Below are positions 53,417 to 61,123 of a stretch of 64,000 bases of DNA, piece after piece. The translations under genes and the position numbers were made by a program. The stretch is taken from positions 186,001 to 250,000 of the forward strand of contig NZ_JBEBMH010000007.1 in assembly GCF_040081985.1 (NCBI RefSeq). The letters are read 5' to 3'. The notes below the pieces were generated by a model, which ran no database searches, was not told the origin of the DNA, and saw nothing but the letters and a program-made list of their open reading frames with translations. Numbering within the stretch: the first letter of the stretch is position 1; each line of letters starts with the position of its first letter. Source of the DNA: Kumtagia yinganensis. Lineage in GTDB: Bacteria; Pseudomonadota; Alphaproteobacteria; Rhizobiales; Rhizobiaceae.

Positions 53417-54814
53417 ATGAACGCCAACCTCGCTTCCTTCCTCTATCTCGTTTCCGGCATCCTGTTCATCCTGGCGCTGCGCGGCCTGTCGCATCCGACC
53501 ACCAGCCGGCAGGGCAATCTTTACGGCATGGTCGGCATGGCCATCGCCATCGTCACGACGCTATTCCTTGCGGCGCCTTCGGGCGGCAAGTGGCTGCTGA
53601 TCGCCGTCGGCCTCGCCATAGGCGGCGGCGTCGGCGCCTACACGGCGCGGCGCATCGCCATGACGGCTATGCCGCAACTCGTTGCCGCGTTCCATTCGCT
53701 CGTCGGCCTTGCCGCCGTCATGGTCGCTGCCGCCGCCATCTACGCGCCGGAGAGTTTCGGGATCGGCAGGGTCGGCGACATCCACAGCCAGGCGCTGGTG
53801 GAGATGAGCCTTGGCGTCGCCATCGGCGCCATCACCTTCACCGGCTCGGTCATCGCCTTCCTGAAACTCGACGGCCGCATGTCGGGCAAGCCGATCATGC
53901 TGCCGATGCGGCATCTCATCAACATCCTGCTTGGCGCGGCTTTGGTCGTGCTGATCGTCATGCTGGTGACCACCGAAAGCACGACGATCTTCTGGCTGAT
54001 CGTTGTCGCATCTCTGGCGCTCGGCGTGCTGCTCATCATCCCGATCGGCGGCGCCGACATGCCGGTGGTGGTGTCGATGCTGAACAGCTATTCGGGCTGG
54101 GCGGCGGCGGCACTTGGCTTCACGCTGGGCAATCTGGCGCTGATCATCACCGGTGCGCTGGTAGGCTCGTCCGGTGCGATCCTCAGCTACATCATGTGCA
54201 AGGGCATGAACCGGAGCTTCATCTCGGTCATCCTCGGCGGTTTCGGCGGCGAGACGGCGGCGGCCAGCGACGACGGCATCGAGCGCACGGTCAAGCAGGG
54301 CTCGGCCGACGACGCCGCCTTCCTGATGATGAACGCGCAGAAGGTGATCATCGTCCCGGGCTACGGCATGGCGGTGGCGCAGGCCCAGCATGCGCTGCGC
54401 GAGATGGCCGACAAGCTGAAGGCGCATGGCGTCGAGGTGAAGTATGCGATTCACCCGGTTGCAGGCCGTATGCCCGGCCACATGAACGTGCTCTTGGCCG
54501 AGGCCAACGTGCCCTATGACGAGGTGTTCGAGCTGGAGGACATCAACTCCGAGTTCGCGCAGGCCGACGTCGCCTATGTCATCGGCGCCAACGACGTGAC
54601 CAACCCTTCGGCACGCGACGACAAGAACTCGCCGATCTATGGCATGCCGATCCTCGACGTCGACAAGGCCCGCACCTGCCTGTTCGTCAAGCGTTCGCTC
54701 GGCTCGGGATACGCCGGCATCGACAACACGCTGTTCTACAAGGACGGCACCATGATGCTGCTCGGCGACGCCAAGAAGATGACCGAGGAAATCGTCAAGG
54801 CGATGGATCATTGA
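53417..54814 (+). CDS. pntB: NAD(P) transhydrogenase subunit beta (PntB)
   Basis: A 465-residue subunit: about eight or nine membrane segments (from LASFLYLVSGILFILALRGL to GALVGSSGAILSYIMCKGMN) and a soluble NADP(H)-binding domain III with VIIVPGYGMAVAQAQHALREM, HPVAGRMPGHMNVLLAEA, IGANDVTNPSARDD and VKRSLGSGYAGIDN. It completes the proton-pumping transhydrogenase with PntAA and PntAB. A terminator follows. Confidence 0.95.
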   Translation: MNANLASFLYLVSGILFILALRGLSHPTTSRQGNLYGMVGMAIAIVTTLFLAAPSGGKWLLIAVGLAIGGGVGAYTARRIAMTAMPQLVAAFHSLVGLAAVMVAAAAIYAPESFGIGRVGDIHSQALVEMSLGVAIGAITFTGSVIAFLKLDGRMSGKPIMLPMRHLINILLGAALVVLIVMLVTTESTTIFWLIVVASLALGVLLIIPIGGADMPVVVSMLNSYSGWAAAALGFTLGNLALIITGALVGSSGAILSYIMCKGMNRSFISVILGGFGGETAAASDDGIERTVKQGSADDAAFLMMNAQKVIIVPGYGMAVAQAQHALREMADKLKAHGVEVKYAIHPVAGRMPGHMNVLLAEANVPYDEVFELEDINSEFAQADVAYVIGANDVTNPSARDDKNSPIYGMPILDVDKARTCLFVKRSLGSGYAGIDNTLFYKDGTMMLLGDAKKMTEEIVKAMDH

Positions 54815-54840
54815 GCGGTTGCCAAGCCGCAAACAGTCCG

Positions 54841-54866
54841 AGCCCGGCCATCGCGCCGGGCTTTTT
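54841..54866 (+). terminator. Intrinsic terminator after pntB
   Basis: AGCCCGGC (54841-54848), six-base loop, GCCGGGCT (54855-54862), then TTTTT overlapping the last base. A strong GC stem and T-run close the pnt operon. Confidence 0.85.
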
Positions 54867-54906
54867 GTTGGGCATAGCCACCTCAACGTTGCCCGCGGTT
54901 CACGGC

Positions 54907-54933
54907 GGATATACATATTGTGTTCGTATATCC
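54907..54933 (+). promoter_or_regulatory. Operator-like dyad upstream of vapB
   Basis: GGATATAC (54907-54914), 11 bases, GTATATCC (54926-54933) is a perfect 8-bp inverted repeat ending 14 bases before the vapB start. Antitoxin-toxin complexes of this type bind such sites and repress their own operon. Confidence 0.65.
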
Positions 54934-54947
54934 AATGGAGCGTTGCG

Positions 54948-55178
54948 ATGAAGGTTGCGAAATGGGGCAACAGCCTTGCAGTGCGCATTCCGGCCGCCGT
55001 CGTCGAAGCGCTCGACCTGAAAGAGGGAGATGAGATCGAACTTCGCGCCCGAGCAGGGGAGCAATTCGAGATATTGAAAGCGCCGTCCCGCGAAGACTTG
55101 ATCAAGCGCCTGCGGGCCTATCGCGGCTGGCTTCCTGCAGATTTCAAGTTCGACCGTGATGAGGCCAATGAGCGGTAG
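54948..55178 (+). CDS. vapB: AbrB/MazE-family antitoxin
   Basis: A 76-residue protein with the swapped-hairpin DNA-binding fold: MKVAKWGNSLAVRIPAAVVEALDLKEGDEIEL, followed by a toxin-binding tail (SREDLIKRLRAYRGWLPADF). It binds the PIN toxin and an operator dyad. The toxin start overlaps its last codons by 11 bases. Confidence 0.9.
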   Translation: MKVAKWGNSLAVRIPAAVVEALDLKEGDEIELRARAGEQFEILKAPSREDLIKRLRAYRGWLPADFKFDRDEANER

Positions 55179-55569
55179 TTTCTTCGACACGAATGTCCTG
55201 CTCGGTTTGGCGTTCCGGGAGGAGCGAGACACTTCGAAGGTGCTTGGTCTTCTAGCCGCAGGCGGGATGATCAGCGTCCAGGTTCTGAACGAGATCGCCA
55301 ATGTTTCCCGCAAGAAACATCTGAAACCCTGGACGGAAATCAAAGACTTTCTGGAACTCATTCGCGGATTTCTTGCCGTGGTCCCGGTAACGGTCGAGAT
55401 ACACGAACAAGGTCTCAAACTCGCCGCGAAGCATGGCTTCTCGACCTACGATGCGATGATCGTCGCAGCCGCGCTTCTGAACGGCTGCGAGACTTTGTGG
55501 TCCGAGGACATGCATCACGGGATGGTAGTCGAGGGACAGCTCCGGATCGCCAACCCGTTCAGTGGGTAA
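55168..55569 (+). CDS. vapC: VapC-like PIN-domain toxin
   Basis: A 133-residue ribonuclease-type toxin. The acidic residues of the PIN site appear in FFDTNVLL (Asp near residue 6), SVQVLNEIANV (Glu), STYDAMIVAAA (Asp) and LWSEDM (Glu/Asp). Family members cut tRNA or rRNA. ATG 55168, with GAGG upstream, was chosen over an upstream GTG. Its partner is immediately before it. Confidence 0.92.
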   Translation: MSGSFFDTNVLLGLAFREERDTSKVLGLLAAGGMISVQVLNEIANVSRKKHLKPWTEIKDFLELIRGFLAVVPVTVEIHEQGLKLAAKHGFSTYDAMIVAAALLNGCETLWSEDMHHGMVVEGQLRIANPFSG

Positions 55570-55583
55570 GGGCCGGGCAAGCC

Positions 55584-56216
55584 CTACCGCTGCGCCTCCG
55601 TCGCCATCCTGACGGCGAAGCCGGCGAGGACCGTACCCATCAGCCAGCGCTGCAGCGTCATCCAGAAGGGATTGCGGCCGAGAAACAGGCTGATCGAGCA
55701 TGCGCCGAGCACGATCATTGTGTTGACGGTGACGCTGGTCATGACCTGCGTTGCGCCGAGCAGCAGCGATTGGCCGAAAACGTCGCCGCGCGAGGGATCG
55801 ATGAATTGCGGCAGCAGCGACAGGTAGAACACCGCAATCTTCGGGTTGAGCAGGGCCGTCAGGAAACCCATGAGGAACAGTTTTCGCGGACGGTCCTTCG
55901 GCAGGTCGCGGACGCGGAACGGCGACCGGCCGCCGGGGCGCACCGCCTGCCAGGCGAGCCACAGGAGATAGGCGGCGCCGGCGAGGCGCAGCACGTCGTA
56001 GGCATAGGGCACGGCAAACAGCAGCGCGGTGATGCCGAAGGCGGCGCAGAGCATGTAGATGACAAGGCCGAGCGCGACGCCGCCGAGCGAGATCAGTCCC
56101 GCCCTCGGCCCCTGGCCGATCGATCGCGAGACCAGGTAGATCATGTTCGGGCCGGGTGTCAGCACCATGCCGATGGCAATCAGGATGAAGGCGAGCAGGT
56201 TTGTCGGTTCGGACAT
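55584..56216 (-). CDS. LysE-family amino acid exporter
   Basis: A 210-residue protein with six membrane segments. LLAFILIAIGMVLTPGPNMIYLVSRSIGQG carries the LysE/RhtB signature, and FLMGFLTALLNPKIAVFYLSLLPQF follows near residue 113. It exports amino acids such as threonine or homoserine. ATG 56216 begins the family sequence. The MFS gene ends 17 bases upstream on the same strand. Confidence 0.92.
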   Translation of the reverse strand: MSEPTNLLAFILIAIGMVLTPGPNMIYLVSRSIGQGPRAGLISLGGVALGLVIYMLCAAFGITALLFAVPYAYDVLRLAGAAYLLWLAWQAVRPGGRSPFRVRDLPKDRPRKLFLMGFLTALLNPKIAVFYLSLLPQFIDPSRGDVFGQSLLLGATQVMTSVTVNTMIVLGACSISLFLGRNPFWMTLQRWLMGTVLAGFAVRMATEAQR

Positions 56217-56233
56217 GCTTTGAGCTTTCAGGA

Positions 56234-57652
56234 TCAGGCGTTGGACGTGGGCGGCAGCCGCCAGGCGGCAATGCAACCCAGCAATGCGAGCGGCAGGAAG
56301 GCGAGGAAGAGCCAGGCCGCGACATTGGCTTCGGCCTCGCCGGAAAGTCCCTGCGAGAAGCCGCCGGCATTGGCGACGATGCCGCAGCTTGCCGCGCCGA
56401 CGGCGTAGCCGATGCGCTGCATCGTCGGCACGGCGGAGGACGCGACGGTCTGCTCGGCCGCCGGCGCCGAGGCGACGATGATGCGGGTGACGAACGGCCA
56501 GGCGATGCCGAAGCCGCCGCCCTGCAGGACCGCGCAGGCAAGGATCAGCGGGATGTTGCCGGCGGGGACCGTCCAGGCGAAGCCGGCGACGCCGCCGGCG
56601 ATCATAAGCGCGCCGGCAAGCACGAGGGAGCGCTCGCGCCGCGGCGGGGCGTTGGCGACCATGATCGACAGGATCGACCAGGCGATCGATTCGGCGGCGA
56701 TGATGTAGCCCGTCGTCAGCACGGATATGCCGTGCAGGCTGGTCAGCAGCAGGGGTCCGTAGACGCCGAAGGAGCAGGTGGCGATCGAGAAGGTGGCGAC
56801 CATGACCAGGCCGTTGCCGAGCGGCGTCCTGAGGTCGAAGGGCCGCGACGGGAACAGCCGCGCCGCCGGCAGTTTTGCATCGAGCATGAAGAATACAGCG
56901 ATGCCGGCCAGTCCAGCAGCCAGCAGCAACGACGAGCGCAGCGGCTCCACCCTTACGCCGGCCAGCGCGATCAGCACCACGCTGGCCGCCATGACGGCAA
57001 GCGCCGCGACCGGGAAGCGCGGCAGCGCCGCGCCGTCCGAGCGCCGCCGGGTCGCCGCGGGGCCGCGCAGCACGAAAAGGCTGGCAAGTGCCGCGACCAG
57101 TCCGCCGATGACGAACACGCCAAAGGCCCAGCGCCAGGACAGGTGCTCGGAGAGCAATGCGCCCAGCATCGGGCCGCTGAAGGCGGCGACCCCCCAGATC
57201 GCGGAAATGACGCCGAAAAGCTGCGGCCAGATTTTTTTGGGGAACAGGCGCTCTACCGAGACGAAGGCCAGCGACACCAGCGCGCCGCCGCCAAGCCCCT
57301 CGACGATGCGGCCACCGAGGAACACCGGCATGGACGGCGCGGCCGCGCAGATCAGCGCGCCGGCGGAATAGAGGAGGGCGGCGACGACCATGTTGGTGCG
57401 CAGCGAGACGTAGCTGGTCATGCGCCCGGCCGCCGCGCCGGCGGTGATCGCGCCGATCTCGTAGACGGCCAGCGACCAGCCGACGAGTTCCACGCCCGAG
57501 AGGTCGCCGACCATGGCCGGCATGACGGTCGCCACCATCGTCTCGTTGGTGGCATGCAGCAGGATGCCAAGACAAATGAAGCAGAAGCGGGCGAGGTCGC
57601 CGCTCGCCCACATGACCCGCCAGTCCACCCGAACCGTTGTGCTTTCCGCCAC
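56234..57652 (-). CDS. MFS multidrug-type transporter
   Basis: A 472-residue membrane protein of the 12-14-segment drug:proton antiporter class. Motif A-like GRMTSYVSLRTNM (degenerate), the motif C-like region FSGPMLGALLSEHLSWRWAFGVFVIGG, and 12 or more hydrophobic stretches are visible. It starts at GTG 57652 with GGGAG upstream. A SoxR/MerR-type promoter controls it, so export of a redox-active or toxic compound is plausible. LysE is downstream in the same direction. Confidence 0.88.
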   Translation of the reverse strand: MAESTTVRVDWRVMWASGDLARFCFICLGILLHATNETMVATVMPAMVGDLSGVELVGWSLAVYEIGAITAGAAAGRMTSYVSLRTNMVVAALLYSAGALICAAAPSMPVFLGGRIVEGLGGGALVSLAFVSVERLFPKKIWPQLFGVISAIWGVAAFSGPMLGALLSEHLSWRWAFGVFVIGGLVAALASLFVLRGPAATRRRSDGAALPRFPVAALAVMAASVVLIALAGVRVEPLRSSLLLAAGLAGIAVFFMLDAKLPAARLFPSRPFDLRTPLGNGLVMVATFSIATCSFGVYGPLLLTSLHGISVLTTGYIIAAESIAWSILSIMVANAPPRRERSLVLAGALMIAGGVAGFAWTVPAGNIPLILACAVLQGGGFGIAWPFVTRIIVASAPAAEQTVASSAVPTMQRIGYAVGAASCGIVANAGGFSQGLSGEAEANVAAWLFLAFLPLALLGCIAAWRLPPTSNA

Positions 57653-57694
57653 GTCCTACTCCCTGTCAGCGCGTCCCGCGACGCGATGGCGGGG

Positions 57695-57725
57695 GTGATA
57701 GGACCTCAACCGGAGTTGAGGTCAA
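57695..57725 (-). promoter_or_regulatory. SoxR/MerR-type promoter upstream of the MFS gene
   Basis: On the minus strand TTGACC (57725-57720) and TATCAC (57700-57695) are separated by 19 bases that hold GACCTCAAC-CGGA-GTTGAGGTC (57702-57723), a perfect 9-bp dyad. A long 19-base spacer with a CCTCAA/TTGAGG palindrome is the defining layout of SoxR-activated promoters. It sits 43 bases before the start codon. No merR or soxR gene is in the window. Confidence 0.7.
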
Positions 57726-57896
57726 GAGGCTGGAAAGCCTGTCGATTGGGGCAGGGCGGGGCGGGACCAAGCAGGTTCGACGGGACTTACCAATTGGTGG
57801 GCAACGGCATTTTCCGACAGCAGGGATCGTCGCCGCGCCGCGAAAAATCCGCGCCGGCCGTCGATGCCTGCGTTTGCGGCGTCGGGCGGTATGGCG

Positions 57897-58913
57897 TCAT
57901 GACGTGTCGGCAGGTTCCAGCGCCCACATGGCAAGTCCGTGGACGACGTCCAAGACCTCGTGGACGTCATGGGCGGGCTTTCGGCTCCAGCCGGGCGGCC
58001 GGCCGGGTTTCAGCGGACTGAGGCGGATCCAATTCGCGCGGCGACCTTTGCTGTGCGAACTGGCCGCGTCGCGCCGTCGGGTTTGTGCACCTGCTTTGCT
58101 TGCATCCCTGTCTCGGGCGAGTGCCGCGTCGCGCCGTGCCTTCCAGCGGGCAAAACGTTTTGCCTGGCCCGGCAGGTCGTCCAGCGCGGCAGCCAGCGCT
58201 TGCAGTCGGAGCGCCAGACGCGCCGCGTTTATAGGATCGCGAGGCGATGGCGGTCGCGGGAAGGAAGATGGATCGGCGACGCCGGGAAACAGAATGCGCG
58301 GCACGCTGTGCGCGGGCTGATAGCGGCGCTGGACGCGGAACGGGTCTCGCAGCGGATCGAGCAGCGGCAGGCTGAGCCGTTTCGGGCGGGCGGCGCGGAT
58401 TTCCGCGGCCCGCCTGGCCGCTGCGGCACGCCTGAGATCGTCGCGCGACAGGGTGACGGCGATGCCGAAGCCGCGCAGCAGCGGTTCAGGGTTTTTCGGT
58501 TTCGGTTTTCGCGGGCGCTGCGGCGGCAAGGTCACCACCAGCCCGCGCGCCGCCACGATGATCAGCCTTCGCGCTGCTGCTTCGGCTGGGCGCAGCAGTC
58601 TGAGAACGGCGCGGTGGAGGCGGCGAGGGAGGGTCAGTGCCGGGGACAGTTTTTTTTCCGCCCGCGCCCGCCTTGAAGCGGCAGCGCCTTGCTGCGGAAA
58701 CAAAAAAAACGGTCCCCCAGCACCAGGCTCACCGGCGCCAGGCTCACCGGCGCCAAGCTCCCCGGCGCCATGCCCGGCACCGGTAGCCATTCCGGCCTCA
58801 GCGCCAAGCTTGACACCGCCGCTCAGCCCGGCCATGGCGACGAGCATGGCGAGGATACGCTTCAGCGCCTCCCGGTTCTTGTCGATTGCCGCATTCCAGT
58901 CCATCGCCAGCAC
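57897..58913 (-). CDS. Unknown Gly/Ala-rich protein, paralogue 2
   Basis: A 338-residue basic protein from GTG 58913, which has AAGGAAG just upstream. Order as in the gene at 21681: helix DKNREALKRILAMLVAMAG, Gly-rich GAGEPGAGE stretch, a segment from a palindromic repeat (FFLFPQQG to EKKLSP), RLLRPAEAAARRLIIVAARG, a basic Pro-rich middle (KPKPKNPEPLL), LDDLPGQAKRFARWKARRDAALARD, and the tail EVLDVVHGLAMWALEPADTS. The two proteins share about the same ends and differ in the middle. Function unknown; no membrane or enzyme motif is recognised. Confidence 0.55.
   Translation of the reverse strand: MLAMDWNAAIDKNREALKRILAMLVAMAGLSGGVKLGAEAGMATGAGHGAGELGAGEPGAGEPGAGGPFFLFPQQGAAASRRARAEKKLSPALTLPRRLHRAVLRLLRPAEAAARRLIIVAARGLVVTLPPQRPRKPKPKNPEPLLRGFGIAVTLSRDDLRRAAAARRAAEIRAARPKRLSLPLLDPLRDPFRVQRRYQPAHSVPRILFPGVADPSSFPRPPSPRDPINAARLALRLQALAAALDDLPGQAKRFARWKARRDAALARDRDASKAGAQTRRRDAASSHSKGRRANWIRLSPLKPGRPPGWSRKPAHDVHEVLDVVHGLAMWALEPADTS
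58639..58721. repeat. GGGGACAG palindrome inside a coding region, family C copy 2
   Basis: Left arm GCCGGGGACAGTTTTTTTTC (from 58639) and right arm ending AAAAAAACGGTCCCCCAGC (to 58721) are near-complements. It sits at the same position in paralogue 2 as copy 1 in paralogue 1, and is translated in frame. Confidence 0.75.
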
Positions 58914-59510
58914 AGCCGCTTCCTTTCCCGACACGGGCGGCGAGGATTATCGCGCGGGTCGGGAGGGGCGGGGAAAGGTTTCGGGAAAATAATGCTGATG
59001 GATGCCGATAACGACCCGCCAGGGGAGAGCGATCCCGGGGAAACGGCAGCAAGCAAGTGCCGGGGAAGTTTGGCTTTTCCGTCCAGCGTGACCTCCGGGC
59101 TGCCACGGCGCCTTCTGGCGAAAGAAAATAAGGGCTCCGCTTTTTGTTCCCCGTAAAGCATCGTGTTGTACGGACGCATTTCGGGATGTTGGACGGACCC
59201 GTGCAATTTCGGGTCTGTCGGACAGTCGCATCCCGCGTTGCACTCCATCGCATGAGCCGGCTGCCGGCGAAGCCGGTTCAATTGCAAGGTCGCCCTCGGC
59301 GAAGCCTGCCGATGGCGGCCTGACCGCCGTAGCCCTTTCCCTAAAGGTTCGCCGCCGGGAAGCCAGCGCTCGGCCATTGCGCCTAACCCCTTGAAATCGT
59401 GCTTGGGCAAACCGGCGGTGGATAGCGGACTTGCCCCGCTGCCGCCCTATTGATCGCGAATCCTGTCCGACTGTATGCATTCCATCCGCGGAAGGGGTTA
59501 GGAGGTTGCG
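58914..59510. other. Gene-poor stretch with a decayed family C element
   Basis: About 600 bases without a gene I can support. It contains the decayed palindrome at 59059-59153. The rest (59160-59500) has several short GC-rich inverted runs such as GCCGGCTGCCGGCGAAGCCGGC near 59255-59276, but no recognised RNA. Confidence 0.5.
59059..59153. repeat. Decayed family C palindrome
   Basis: GCCGGGGAAGTTTGGCTTTT at 59059 and a right half GCGAAAGAAAATAAGG to TTTTTGTTCCCC at 59153 resemble the two family C copies, but with several mismatches. It is 145 bases upstream of paralogue 2. Confidence 0.45.
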
Positions 59511-59846
59511 TTGCGTCGGACCATTCGGATTGCCCTTCTCGCTATTCCCTTTGCCTGCCTTGCCGCCTGTGTCGGGGAGGGCGATGCGGGGTCCACGCAT
59601 GCCACGGCTGAGCCGTCCGGCCGGCCCGGCGTCACCAACTATCGCTGCGGTGAGGATGGCTCGATCACGGTCGAGAACCGCTCCAGCGAGGTGGTCCTGA
59701 CTGACACGACCGGCGAGGCGGTGACCTTGCCCGCCGCGCCCGCCGAACAGCGCTCGCGCTACGGCATTCCCGGCTATGCGCTGGTGCTGGAAGGGGATAA
59801 CGCGCTTTTCGTCAAGGGCGGCAAGCCCATGGACTGCGCCCGCTAA
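59511..59846 (+). CDS. Predicted lipoprotein, MliC-like
   Basis: A 111-residue protein from TTG 59511, with AGGAGG five bases upstream. The signal RRTIRIALLAIPFACLAAC gives a lipobox (LAAC) with the lipidated cysteine near residue 20. The mature part, VTNYRCGEDGSITVENRSSE, then YALVLEGDNALFVKGGKPMDCA, looks like the C-type lysozyme inhibitor (MliC) beta-barrel with its disulphide pair. MliC proteins protect against host lysozyme. The match is by eye and short. Confidence 0.6.
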   Translation: MRRTIRIALLAIPFACLAACVGEGDAGSTHATAEPSGRPGVTNYRCGEDGSITVENRSSEVVLTDTTGEAVTLPAAPAEQRSRYGIPGYALVLEGDNALFVKGGKPMDCAR

Positions 59847-59862
59847 AGCATGCCGCACCCAA

Positions 59863-59991
59863 CCGGCCTCATTCTGCCGGTGCCGGTCTGGGCCAAATCC
59901 ATCGGGGCTTCGTCTTGTCCGGGCCACCAGCCCGGCCCTGCGACGAAGTCCTCGGCCTTGTCCCAAACCCTCACCGGCGGAATGAGGCCGG
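59863..59991. repeat. Long palindromic element, family B copy 3
   Basis: CCGGCCTCATTCTGCCGGTG (from 59863) and its near-complement (to 59991) flank a centre with GTCTTGTCCGGGCCACCAGC, shared with copy 2. It follows the lipoprotein gene by 16 bases. Confidence 0.85.
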
Positions 59992-60304
59992 CGACACGCT
60001 TCCGCTTTGCCGGCATCGGAAACAGGCCGCCCCCGAAAAGGTTTTTTCGCGCCTGGCTCAAAGGCTGGCCGACGACGATTCAGCCGACAGTCACGGGCCC
60101 CCAATCGTCTCCAACAGCTTCAAACGATTGAAGTGCAGCGCACGCGGCGATTGCTCATTCTTCTTGACTAAAGCCGCGCAGGGCAACGGTTTTTTGACCT
60201 TTGACGCGGTGCAAAAAGCGCATTAAGTAGCCATCGTCCAGTCGCATCCGGATACGGTCCAAGTCGTTCCGGCGACGGACGGGCGACGAAGACAAGGGGC
60301 AGCC
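59992..60304. other. Intergenic stretch upstream of sdhC
   Basis: No gene is supported here. It should contain the sdh promoter; the only candidate seen is at 60201-60229. A CCCGAAAAGG/TTTTTTCG run near 60034-60050 is present but not a convincing hairpin. Confidence 0.45.
60201..60229 (+). promoter_or_regulatory. Possible sdhC promoter
   Basis: TTGACG (60201-60206), 17 bases, TAAGTA (60224-60229), about 75 bases before sdhC. The -35 is good and the -10 poor. Offered only because nothing better is in the gap. Confidence 0.3.
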
Positions 60305-60721
60305 ATGAGCCAATCACCAGCCACCCGCCAAACCCCGCGCGCCCGGCCACTCTCGCCGCATCTCAGCATCTACCGCCCGCCCATCACCATGACGATGTCG
60401 ATCATCCATCGTATCACCGGCGGCGCGCTGTATTTCGGCACGCTGCTGGTCGCCTGGTGGCTGATCGCGGCGTCGACCTCGCAAAGCTATTTCGATTTCG
60501 TCGACGGCATCTTCGGCTCCTGGCTCGGGCGCCTCGTGCTGTTCGGCTACACCTGGGCGCTGATGCACCACATGATGGGCGGCATCCGCCATCTGGTCTG
60601 GGACACCGGCGCCGGGCTGGAGAAGCATACGGCGTCGAAGGTCGCCTGGGCGACGCTGGCCGCTTCGGTCGTGCTGACGCTGGCAATCTGGATCGGTGGC
60701 TATCTGGCGCGGGGAGCCTGA
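60305..60721 (+). CDS. sdhC: Succinate dehydrogenase cytochrome b556 subunit
   Basis: A 138-residue membrane anchor subunit with three membrane segments. RPLSPHLSIYRPPITMTMSIIHRITGG is the SdhC signature (quinone site), and HHMMGGIRHLVWDTG holds the heme-ligand histidine. It anchors SdhAB and passes electrons to ubiquinone. ATG 60305 follows GGGGCAGCC. sdhD starts two bases after its stop. Confidence 0.95.
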   Translation: MSQSPATRQTPRARPLSPHLSIYRPPITMTMSIIHRITGGALYFGTLLVAWWLIAASTSQSYFDFVDGIFGSWLGRLVLFGYTWALMHHMMGGIRHLVWDTGAGLEKHTASKVAWATLAASVVLTLAIWIGGYLARGA

Positions 60722-60723
60722 CC

Positions 60724-61119
60724 ATGAGCGGCGGCAACAAGGACATGCGCACCGCGCTCGGAAAAGTCCGCGGACTTGGATCGGCGCGCGAAGGCACTGA
60801 GCATTTCTGGAGGCAGCGGCTGACGGCTGTAGGCAACATCCCGCTGACCCTGTTCTTCGTCGGCCTGCTGGTGGCACTGAACGGCGCCGGCTTCGACGAG
60901 ACCCGCGCCGTGCTCGCCAGCCCGTTCGTGGCGCTGGTGCTGCTGCTTTTCGTGATCTCCGGCCTCTACCACATGCGCTTGGGCATGCAGGTGATCATCG
61001 AGGACTATATCCACGGTGAGGGCATGAAGCTCGCGCTGCTGCTCGCCAACACCTTCTTCACTATCGCGGTCGGGGTGTTCACCGGCTTCGCTCTGCTCAA
61101 AATGGCGTTCGGGGGCTGA
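60724..61119 (+). CDS. sdhD: Succinate dehydrogenase membrane anchor subunit
   Basis: A 131-residue subunit with three hydrophobic segments after a soluble start containing LGSAREGTEHFWRQRLTAVGN. The histidine in SGLYHMRLGMQVIIEDYIHGE is the likely second heme ligand. It completes the anchor with SdhC. The sdhA gene begins five bases after its stop. Confidence 0.93.
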   Translation: MSGGNKDMRTALGKVRGLGSAREGTEHFWRQRLTAVGNIPLTLFFVGLLVALNGAGFDETRAVLASPFVALVLLLFVISGLYHMRLGMQVIIEDYIHGEGMKLALLLANTFFTIAVGVFTGFALLKMAFGG

Positions 61120-61123
61120 TCCA

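Noticed and set aside
55584..57611. A 675-residue fusion ending in LysE
   Set aside because: The N-terminal part is an off-frame reading of the MFS gene. LysE begins at 56216.
59157..59510. Structured GC-rich stretch considered as a non-coding RNA
   Set aside because: Short inverted runs are present, but no recognisable RNA family, promoter or terminator was found.
58947..60104. 385-residue open frame on the minus strand
   Set aside because: It crosses a palindromic repeat, the lipoprotein gene and the decayed element, and has no family sequence.
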